Positions 1 to 5,193 of a stretch of DNA of 6,316 nucleotides are shown here, piece by piece. The DNA is from Candidatus Moranbacteria bacterium CG_4_8_14_3_um_filter_41_13 (GTDB lineage: Bacteria > Patescibacteriota > Minisyncoccia > Moranbacterales > UBA1568), in assembly GCA_002782305.1 (NCBI GenBank), contig PFHN01000003.1, positions 1-6,316 on the forward strand. The letters are read 5' to 3'. The translations under genes and the position numbers were made by a program. Numbering within the stretch: the first letter of the stretch is position 1; each line of letters begins with the position of its first letter. The notes beneath the pieces are model-generated. The model saw only the letters and a program-made list of their open reading frames with translations, was not told the DNA's origin and ran no database searches.

Positions 1-32
1 CTAATCTCTCTTTTCCCTATTGTATCGTTTTT
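1..32. other. Short gene-free left edge
   Basis: These 32 bases lie downstream of the PilX-like stop. On the coding strand they include a purine-rich stretch (GGGAAAAGAGAG) but no ATG, GTG or TTG start and no hairpin followed by a T run. The next gene or a terminator must lie beyond the window, so it cannot be said whether the operon ends here. Confidence 0.5.
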
Positions 33-425
33 TTAGCGTTCCAGCCAGCTGGTAAGTATAATGGTATTAGGTACACCCACCGTATATTCATATACAACCT
101 CTATTGATCGAGTGAATGTATTCTTCGTACCAGAAACATTGAGTGTCCACGTCGTTCCGTTTTTTGCTACCGCCACCACGCAAGTACCCCCAAGGTACGA
201 CAAATCTCCTCCCGCGTAGTTTTCATCACGCAGTGAAAGAAGAAGAGCATCTTCGATGCAAGCTTCCGCAAGGGAAAGCGCCTCTGCCCCATTTGAAACC
301 GCAAGAGATGACTGTGACTCACCAATCGAGAGATACGTCACTCCTACTGTCAAAGAAAAACAAAACGTCAAAAGAAGGATGACGGTAAGAATAGCTATGA
401 ATCCTCGTTTTCTCTGTATGATCAT
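33..425 (-). CDS. PilX/GspK-like pseudopilin lacking Glu5
   Basis: A small minor pilin of 130 residues. The leader MIIQRKRG is basic, with predicted cleavage at Gly8|Phe9 (G|FIAILTVILLLTFC). Mature position 5 is Leu13, not Glu, a hallmark of the GspK-type tip subunit and seen in PilX-like proteins. After the hydrophobic helix (about 9-31) come AEACIEDAL (53-61) and a beta-rich tail. Cys56 and Cys82 could form a disulfide, and Cys22 is inside the membrane helix. It is far shorter than proteobacterial GspK (about 300 residues), so PilX-like is the safer label. Its ATG overlaps the PilW-like stop by 4 nt. Being last in the cluster and lacking Glu5, it is the best candidate for the tip-most subunit. 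The stop TAA is at 33-35. Confidence 0.83.
   Translation of the reverse strand: MIIQRKRGFIAILTVILLLTFCFSLTVGVTYLSIGESQSSLAVSNGAEALSLAEACIEDALLLSLRDENYAGGDLSYLGGTCVVAVAKNGTTWTLNVSGTKNTFTRSIEVVYEYTVGVPNTIILTSWLER
422..425 (-). promoter_or_regulatory. ATGA stop-start overlap, translational coupling
   Basis: On the coding strand the four bases ATGA contain the start of the PilX-like gene (425-423) and the TGA stop of the PilW-like gene (424-422). There is no strong ribosome-binding site before this ATG, so re-initiation by ribosomes finishing the PilW-like gene is the likely way it is translated. This would tie the amounts of the two tip subunits together. Confidence 0.8.
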
Positions 426-955
426 AATCCGTTTCTACTATTACGAATAAACGCTCCTCCATGTACCACGATGGTTCCCTGATATTGTGAGGGAGAGATT
501 TCACTATTCCTCGCTGACGCGAGAGTCAGAACAAAAGAAACATATTCTGAGTGATCACTCTGTGATCCATAGTGAGAAAACACGAGACTCTCTACTTTTG
601 AATCATTCGAATGGAGAGCGAGGCTCGAACTCCCTGTTTCAGTGAGCATAAGCATGCCATTTTGAATATCTATGCTCTGGGTGTCGCTTGAATTCATCTT
701 CTTCAAAACTAATTTTCCAGAAGCCGTATCGAATGCCGAGGCACTTTCATCCAGACTCTCAGCGTTACGAATAAAAAAAGTCATACGCTCCGATAAAAAC
801 CGCGCATCCGAAAGTACCTGCCTCGATGTTCTCTCTTTCACTCCTAAGTCAAGAACATTCCACGAAAAATGCAGAAGCGCTGTCGCCAGAAGAGAGAATA
901 ATCCTAGATACAAGATGACCTCAAAAAAACTAAATCCGCGAAGCGTCTTTTTCAT
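422..955 (-). CDS. PilW/GspJ-like pseudopilin
   Basis: A minor pilin of 177 residues, the largest of the four. The leader is MKKTLRG, cleavage is predicted at Gly7|Phe8 (G|FSFFEVILYLGLF), and Glu12 is the mature Glu5. The FSFFE form replaces the usual FTLIE with aromatics but keeps the acid. The membrane helix runs to about residue 32, then an amphipathic part (RQVLSDARFLSERMTFFIRNA) and a Ser-rich beta domain with KLVLKK, GMLMLTETGSSSLALHS and the late strand YVSFVLTLAS. Size and layout fit PilW/GspJ pseudopilins. It starts 5 nt after the PilV-like stop, and its TGA stop overlaps the ATG of the last pseudopilin gene (ATGA), which implies translational coupling. The function, tip-complex subunit, is inferred from family and position. 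Confidence 0.86.
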   Translation of the reverse strand: MKKTLRGFSFFEVILYLGLFSLLATALLHFSWNVLDLGVKERTSRQVLSDARFLSERMTFFIRNAESLDESASAFDTASGKLVLKKMNSSDTQSIDIQNGMLMLTETGSSSLALHSNDSKVESLVFSHYGSQSDHSEYVSFVLTLASARNSEISPSQYQGTIVVHGGAFIRNSRNGL

Positions 956-960
956 AGAAA

Positions 961-1422
961 TTATTTGAAGCGAGTGAGATATGTTTCTAAAACAACCGAG
1001 TTCGAGCGAGAAGGAGCAACATGAAAGAAAACCGTTGTTCTGATTTTTTTGGTATCTGGGTCGATGGTTCCGTTATTCTCGTCGATACTTCCGCTCGCGT
1101 CACGTTTCACTTCTTCCACAGCAATAACTCTCGTATATTTCTCATTCACATTCTCAGTACCAACGAATGACAATGATCCATTCGTATCTTCTATACCCGT
1201 AGCAGATGTAAGTGTTACTTCGTCGAAATTATTCGCTCCCATAAAACGAACACTTTCTTCTCCTTGCTTGGCATATTCTGTTGCGAGAAACGTTTCTTCA
1301 CTCAGACGATCCATATCCAAACCAAAGAGCAGTACTCCCACAACGCCAGTTGCAAAGACAGTAAATATCGCTCCCGCGAAAATAAGTTCAATAAGAGAAA
1401 ATCCCGGTTGATTTTTTTTCAT
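961..1422 (-). CDS. PilV/GspI-like pseudopilin
   Basis: A minor pilin of 153 residues. The leader MKKNQPG is short and basic, cleavage is predicted at Gly7|Phe8 (G|FSLIELIFAG), and Glu12 is the mature Glu5. The hydrophobic helix spans about residues 8-30. The amphipathic continuation TEYAKQGEESVRFMG matches the AxxAxQGxExVR pattern of PilV/GspI-type pseudopilins, which supports the subtype. A beta-rich C-terminal domain follows, containing a Lys/Asp-rich stretch (RDASGSIDENNGTIDPDTKK) and ending in VVLETYLTRFK. It lies between the GspH-like and PilW-like genes (gaps 18 and 5 nt), in the expected order of a minor-pilin operon. No Shine-Dalgarno precedes the ATG. The pilin family is certain; the PilV subtype is likely but based on few residues. 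Confidence 0.87.
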   Translation of the reverse strand: MKKNQPGFSLIELIFAGAIFTVFATGVVGVLLFGLDMDRLSEETFLATEYAKQGEESVRFMGANNFDEVTLTSATGIEDTNGSLSFVGTENVNEKYTRVIAVEEVKRDASGSIDENNGTIDPDTKKIRTTVFFHVAPSRSNSVVLETYLTRFK

Positions 1423-1440
1423 ACTTCATAAAAAATGAAT

Positions 1441-1923
1441 TCATTCTAGAGAGAGAACTCCCTCTGCATTCACAGAAAGAACATCGGTGGTTCCGTTTCC
1501 AGAAATCGTGATGGTTGGCGTATTATCTGGTCTCCCCGTGATACGTGCAAACAATATTTCATCAAGTCCAGAAACAGTGATCTTTGATCCTACGTTATAT
1601 ATTTCATCTCTTGTTTCGTCTCGAGTTGCAAAAGTATCGCCACGAAAAAGAACAATACTATTGTCACTGACACGGAAAGTCACTCCCCAAAGAGCGTCAT
1701 CTTTGCCAGTCATACTATACATCTGGGCCTTTGCAAAGCTTCCTTGTAATTCATCTTGCACCACAGAAACTTCTTGAGAAAAAACGAATCGCCCATAGAA
1801 GAGTGATGAGAATCCTGCGATAATGGCAACAATCGACATTGTGAGCATCACTTCTATGAGAGTAAAGCCATATTGAGAACCATATTGATATTGTATCATT
1901 TCTCCAGTATTCTTTTTTGACAT
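1441..1923 (-). CDS. GspH/FimT-like pseudopilin
   Basis: A minor pilin of 160 residues, probably part of the tip/priming complex. It has a class III prepilin signal: leader ending QYG, cleavage predicted between Gly19 and Phe20 (G|FTLIEVMLT), with Glu24 as the mature Glu5, followed by a hydrophobic helix to about residue 43. The helix continues as VVQDELQGSFAKAQMYSMTG, then a beta-rich domain with WGVTFRV, the ITISGNGTTDVLSVNAEGVLSLE-type ending cut into short strands, and VLFRGDTF. WGV and the SGNG...VNAEG pattern are typical of GspH/FimT. The 19-residue leader is long for a type IVa prepilin. ATG at 1899 (Met9) would give an 11-residue leader but removes the Lys3-Lys4 charge, so I keep the first ATG. 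It lies 45 nt after pilC and 18 nt before the next pseudopilin, and stops with TGA. Confidence 0.88.
   Translation of the reverse strand: MSKKNTGEMIQYQYGSQYGFTLIEVMLTMSIVAIIAGFSSLFYGRFVFSQEVSVVQDELQGSFAKAQMYSMTGKDDALWGVTFRVSDNSIVLFRGDTFATRDETRDEIYNVGSKITVSGLDEILFARITGRPDNTPTITISGNGTTDVLSVNAEGVLSLE
1868..1891. repeat. Two 12-base near-repeats in the prepilin leader
   Basis: The plus strand reads CCATATTGAGAA followed at once by CCATATTGATAT, so a nine-base unit recurs 12 bases apart. On the coding strand these bases give Tyr-Gln-Tyr-Gly-Ser-Gln-Tyr-Gly, that is two QYG copies directly before the predicted cleavage site of the GspH-like pseudopilin. A small in-frame duplication would explain the unusually long leader. 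Confidence 0.6.
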
Positions 1924-1968
1924 TTTGGTTGTGCGTTCGATGTGAAATATGACACGTGATTTTGTTTG

Positions 1969-3012
1969 CTACCTTTTCACTGATCCTGTCAAAGAATAAA
2001 TAGGAGTGAGTATGGCTACTGCCAAGAAAGTCACAATCATTCCAATAAAAATGAGAAGAATTGGTTCAAAAAGCACTGTCATATTCTTTATTTTTCTATC
2101 TGTTTCTTGTTCGAAAAAATTCTCTAGATAGAGAAATGTCTCACTCAGTTTTCCTGTCCGTTCTCCCGCTGAAATCATTTTGATAGCCAGTGGCGAGACA
2201 CTTTCATACCGTGAACGAGAAAGTTCATCGGAAAGGGTTTTCCCCTGAGATACGGCCTGCGACAATCCTGCCACGAGACGAGCAAAAGCTCTATTGGTCA
2301 TCACTTTCTCCTCGACAGAAAGTGCTTCAATAATCGGCAGTCCGCTCTGTAGCATAATTCCCATATCACGACAGAAATGCGCGACGGCCACATCTCGCAC
2401 CAGTCCGCCAAAAAGAGGAAGATGAAGAAGAATGCGGTGCCAGTATGGCTTCACAAAAGTAAGACCAACTGTAAAACGAAACAAAAGAATAAAAGCAAAT
2501 ATTCCTAAGAAAAAGAAAAAACCATACTGTTGCATAAAGGTAGCCAAAGCAAGCAGTATCTGTGTTGATAAGGGCAAAACGACATCAAATGAATCAAAAA
2601 GTTTGATAAGTCTCGGCAGAATAAACACACTGATGAGTGCTCCAAGGAGGAGTGCCATCGAAAGCACAATCATCGGATAGAGCATAATGCTTTGTATTTT
2701 TTTTCTCAAAGCATATGATCCTTCAAGTTGACGTGTGAGAAAATCGAGATTCTCCCGTAGTGTCCCAGATGCTTCACCGAGCTTCACAAGATTGACATAG
2801 AGCGGATCAAAAACTTTCGGGAAACGCTCAAGTGAATGAGCAAAAGATTGACCGTTTTCTACATCAGCAAGCAGTGTTTCTGTGAGAGTACGGAGATCTC
2901 CTCTTTTCGTTTTATTATGTAAAGATTCAAGCGTTTCTCCAAGAGGCACTCCACTATGAAGCAGAACAGAAAGCTCGCGTGTAAAAAGCAGTTTTTCGAG
3001 ATGACTCATCAT
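1969..3012 (-). CDS. pilC: PilC type IV pilus inner-membrane platform protein
   Basis: The polytopic platform protein that PilB turns or pushes to insert pilins into the fibre (GspF family). At 347 residues it is shorter than proteobacterial PilC (around 400), lacking most of the N-terminal extension. Two T2SSF repeats are visible. Repeat 1 (about 8-132) has FTRELSVLLHSGVPLGETLE and the GEASG turn (79-83); repeat 2 (about 205-335) has FCRDMGIMLQSGLPIIEALS and the GERTG turn (283-287). Hydrophobic membrane segments lie at about 109-132, 163-180 and 317-338, the usual three-helix layout. Two adjacent ATGs (3012 and 3009) are both possible starts; the bases before them offer only a weak GAG-containing purine stretch. 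The gene follows pilB by 51 nt and precedes the first pseudopilin by 45 nt. No pilT lies between pilB and pilC. The stop is TAG. Confidence 0.95.
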   Translation of the reverse strand: MMSHLEKLLFTRELSVLLHSGVPLGETLESLHNKTKRGDLRTLTETLLADVENGQSFAHSLERFPKVFDPLYVNLVKLGEASGTLRENLDFLTRQLEGSYALRKKIQSIMLYPMIVLSMALLLGALISVFILPRLIKLFDSFDVVLPLSTQILLALATFMQQYGFFFFLGIFAFILLFRFTVGLTFVKPYWHRILLHLPLFGGLVRDVAVAHFCRDMGIMLQSGLPIIEALSVEEKVMTNRAFARLVAGLSQAVSQGKTLSDELSRSRYESVSPLAIKMISAGERTGKLSETFLYLENFFEQETDRKIKNMTVLFEPILLIFIGMIVTFLAVAILTPIYSLTGSVKR

Positions 3013-3063
3013 ATCTCAATGTACTATGTATTATGTGGATGCGCTTCTCTTCTTATGAAGTCT

Positions 3064-4422
3064 TTATTCTTTCGTCACACGAAGAATCTCTTCAAGCGTA
3101 GTAATGCCTTCATGGACCTTTGTGAGTCCCTCCTCAAGCATCGTACGCATTCCTGAAGCGATGGCTATTTTTTCTATCGTATCAGTATCTTGTCTTCCTA
3201 TAATAGCCTCCCGTATATCATCATCAAGCACCAAAAGCTCAAAGATACCAATACGTCCTTCGTAGCCAGTATTATGACAAACCTTGCACCCTTTGCCTTT
3301 GTAGAGGCGAATCTTTTTGCCTTCTTCCATCGTTCCAAACACTTTTTCGAAAGCGACTTTGCCAATATGCTTCACGATATCTTCTGCTAATTGTTCTTCA
3401 CTGATACGGCACGCTCCGTGGATTTTCCGTACCAGACGCTGTGCGACAATCACATTCATTGTTGAAGCAATGAGAAATGGTTCAATATTCATATCAATAA
3501 GTCGAGGTATCGATGTGGCAGCATTATTGGTATGGAGGGTAGACAAAACTAAATGCCCTGTCAGAGCGAGATTGATAGCAATAGAGGCCGTCTCATCATC
3601 ACGAATTTCTCCTACGAGAATAATATTTGGATCTTGACGCAAGATACTCCGAAGCCCCGTGGCAAAAGTGAGATTAGCATCAGTGTTCACTTGGATTTGA
3701 TTGACGCCTTCCATATCATATTCTACTGGATCTTCAATAGTGACAACGTTAACTGATCTTCGATTGAGAAGTTTGAGAACAGCATAAAGCGTAGTCGTCT
3801 TACCAGAACCCGTAGGACCCGTAACCAGTACCATTCCGTATGGCTTCTCATAAGCCTCTTTTAGCGTCTGTAGGTTTTCAGCTGAAAGTCCAAGATTCGC
3901 AAGAGAAAACTGCCTAGAACGTTCTGAAAGAAGACGCATCACTACCTTCTCTCCTTCTGTGGTCGGAATAATCGAAATACGAATATCAAGGTGATCATTC
4001 TCGACAATACTCTCTAATTTTCCATCCTGTGGTGTCTGATGCTCATCAGTGCGAAGTTTCCCGAGTATTTTGATACGCGAAATAATCTGTGGATGGAGTT
4101 CTGGAGGCAAATTGATGATATCGTGGAGTTCTCCGTCAATACGAAATCGTACGAGCATATCCTTGTCGCGAGGTTCCAAATGAATATCAGAAGCGCGATT
4201 CTCATAGGCATACGAGATAAGTGTGTCTACAATACGGATAATCGGTGGGTCAGATTCGCCACTCTTATTTTTCGAAGCTTCCTGTATACTCGTACTGAGG
4301 ATATCATCAAACGCCTCTGAGACTTCTTTACGATAAAAAGTAAGAGCGTTTTTTATATCTCTTTCTGTAGCGAAAGAAACAATGAGTGGCAGACCTGATT
4401 TTTTCTCAAGGAAATCTCGCAT
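3064..4422 (-). CDS. pilB: PilB type IV pilus extension ATPase, catalytic part
   Basis: The hexameric cytoplasmic ATPase that powers pilus extension through PilC. The fragment (452 residues from the ATG at 4422) holds the N2 and C-terminal ATPase domains: RASDIHLEP (76-84), an Asp-box region DIRISIIPTTEGEKVVMRLL (146-165), Walker A GPTGSGKTT (202-210, Lys208), Walker B region ILVGEIRDDET with Glu272, and the His box TGHLVLSTLHTNN (288-300). A C-terminal metal site has CKVC at 379-382, but its first half is HGAC (335-338) instead of CxxC. PilB is favoured over PilT by the upstream MshEN domain and the inserted metal-binding loop. The ATG at 4422 is probably not a true start: it has no ribosome-binding site and falls inside the MshEN domain. 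The frame continues upstream to about 4470 and carries on the protein begun at 4763 after a one-base shift. The stop lies 51 nt before pilC. Confidence 0.93.
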   Translation of the reverse strand: MRDFLEKKSGLPLIVSFATERDIKNALTFYRKEVSEAFDDILSTSIQEASKNKSGESDPPIIRIVDTLISYAYENRASDIHLEPRDKDMLVRFRIDGELHDIINLPPELHPQIISRIKILGKLRTDEHQTPQDGKLESIVENDHLDIRISIIPTTEGEKVVMRLLSERSRQFSLANLGLSAENLQTLKEAYEKPYGMVLVTGPTGSGKTTTLYAVLKLLNRRSVNVVTIEDPVEYDMEGVNQIQVNTDANLTFATGLRSILRQDPNIILVGEIRDDETASIAINLALTGHLVLSTLHTNNAATSIPRLIDMNIEPFLIASTMNVIVAQRLVRKIHGACRISEEQLAEDIVKHIGKVAFEKVFGTMEEGKKIRLYKGKGCKVCHNTGYEGRIGIFELLVLDDDIREAIIGRQDTDTIEKIAIASGMRTMLEEGLTKVHEGITTLEEILRVTKE

Positions 4423-4763
4423 TTCGAGATATTCACATCGGTCATTGCGATATGGAGTCCTTCTTTATCAAGATCAAAGGCAATAACAGAGTGGGTGCGC
4501 GCTACCACTTCAGGAATTATATGAAGCACCTCAGGAAGGATACTCTTAGCTGAAACAACAACAAAAGGAACTCCGAGCGCATCTGCTAATAACCGACCAA
4601 GTTCCTCATCGCTAATGAAACTATACCAAAGAACAGATTGCTCAAAGGTTTCTCCTGTGCTTTTAGATCGTTCTTCGGCTTGAATACTCTGATCTTCGGT
4701 GATGACACCTGCATCCAGGAGAAGAGTTTTAACCTGAATGGATGTAAATATTTCATTCTTCAT
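4353..4763 (-). CDS. pilB: PilB N-terminal fragment (MshEN / T2SSE N-domain), frameshifted
   Basis: The first part of the type IV pilus extension ATPase. Residues 1-113 resemble the T2SSE_N/MshEN domain: a helix pair ending GVITEDQ, a second copy with ISDEELGRLLADALGVPFV, then LPEVLHIIPEVVARTHSVIAFD and GLHIAMTDVNIS. From residue 114 the frame turns into an unrelated tail (KCEISLRKNQVCHS and on) that looks nothing like PilB. The expected continuation, EMRDFLEKKSGLPLIV, is found in the -1 frame. The real domain coding therefore stops near 4425, and the bases down to 4353 are out-of-frame readthrough. The start at 4761-4763 follows the receiver stop by 29 nt and has no evident Shine-Dalgarno. 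Joined to the downstream fragment it would give 566 residues, a normal PilB length. On its own this piece has no nucleotide-binding site. Confidence 0.85.
   Translation of the reverse strand: MKNEIFTSIQVKTLLLDAGVITEDQSIQAEERSKSTGETFEQSVLWYSFISDEELGRLLADALGVPFVVVSAKSILPEVLHIIPEVVARTHSVIAFDLDKEGLHIAMTDVNISKCEISLRKNQVCHSLFLSLQKEI
4422..4428 (-). other. Inferred one-base frameshift inside pilB
   Basis: On the coding strand the zero frame reads AMTDVNIS and then degenerates, while the -1 frame reads EMRDFLEKKSGLPL from codon GAA at 4425-4423. Adding one base before GAA would restore a continuous 566-residue PilB. The -1 frame is closed by a TAA at about 4471 and the zero frame ends at 4353, so the shift must lie between them. 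Fit to the MshEN fold places it near 4425. A six-A run on the coding strand (4399-4404 on the plus strand as T) is a second, less well-fitting place. No classical slippery heptamer occurs at 4425. Confidence 0.75.
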
Positions 4764-4792
4764 AAAAAACGGTCTTGGTGTATGGATGAAAA

Positions 4793-5173
4793 TTAGGCTA
4801 TTCCGAGATGATTTTTCACTTTTTCAATCACTGTTTGAAGGGAAGTGTTTGCTTTTACGAGATATTCTTCTGCGCCCAAATCTTTCACGCGTTGCATGTC
4901 TTCTCCTTGGCTCAAATTAGAAAGTATAATTACCTTTATATCCTTCAAAGATGGATCTCCTTTCAATTCTTGAAGTGTCTGAAAACCATCTTTCTCTGGC
5001 ATAATCAGATCAGATAAGATGAGGTCTGGTTTGCGCTTCCTTGCAGATATGAGAGCAGCGTCTCCGTTCATTACTACTTCTGCATCAATATTTTCTTTCG
5101 CAAGCTTCGTCCGATAAATATTTGCATAGAATGGATCATCTTCCACAACCAAAACAAATGGTTTTGCTGACAT
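4793..5173 (-). CDS. Stand-alone receiver-domain response regulator
   Basis: A single-domain response regulator of 126 residues, about the length of one CheY-like receiver and nothing more. Visible key residues are the acidic cluster E11-D12-D13 (VVEDDP), the phosphoacceptor Asp55 (LILSDLIMPEKDG), Ser85 at the switch Thr/Ser position (IILSNLS) and Lys107 (YLVKAN). It has no DNA-binding or enzymatic output, so it most likely acts by binding a partner protein. It lies 20 nt after the histidine kinase and 29 nt before pilB on the same strand, which suggests co-transcription, phosphorylation by that kinase and action on the pilus motor or an associated factor. That target is inference. The ATG at 5173 directly precedes the first beta-strand (FVLVVEDD). 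The bases before it are AT-rich with no Shine-Dalgarno motif. Confidence 0.95.
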   Translation of the reverse strand: MSAKPFVLVVEDDPFYANIYRTKLAKENIDAEVVMNGDAALISARKRKPDLILSDLIMPEKDGFQTLQELKGDPSLKDIKVIILSNLSQGEDMQRVKDLGAEEYLVKANTSLQTVIEKVKNHLGIA

Positions 5174-5193
5174 AAGTTTATATTCAAAGTAAA

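Noticed and set aside
1..60. TACAAT -10-like promoter downstream of the last pseudopilin
   Set aside because: A TACAAT occurs on the coding strand near 20-25, but no TTGACA-like box lies 16-18 bases upstream and no start follows inside the window.
422..1443. Alternative genetic code with TGA as glycine
   Set aside because: TGA ends two genes exactly where the next gene begins (1441 and 422), while TAA and TAG end the others. Reading through TGA gives only short junk tails.
1899..1923. Met9 as the start of the GspH-like pseudopilin
   Set aside because: The GGAG before it is only two bases from the ATG, and the leader would lose its positive charges, which prepilin leaders usually keep.
4420..4422. 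ATG at 4422 as a genuine start of an independent short PilB
   Set aside because: It falls mid-domain, has no ribosome-binding site, and homology-like continuity extends upstream in the other frame.
4420..4430. Programmed -1 ribosomal frameshift in pilB
   Set aside because: The coding bases around 4425 (ATC TCG AAA TGC) do not form an X-XXY-YYZ slippery heptamer, and I saw no obvious stimulatory hairpin or internal Shine-Dalgarno. An indel or error is simpler.
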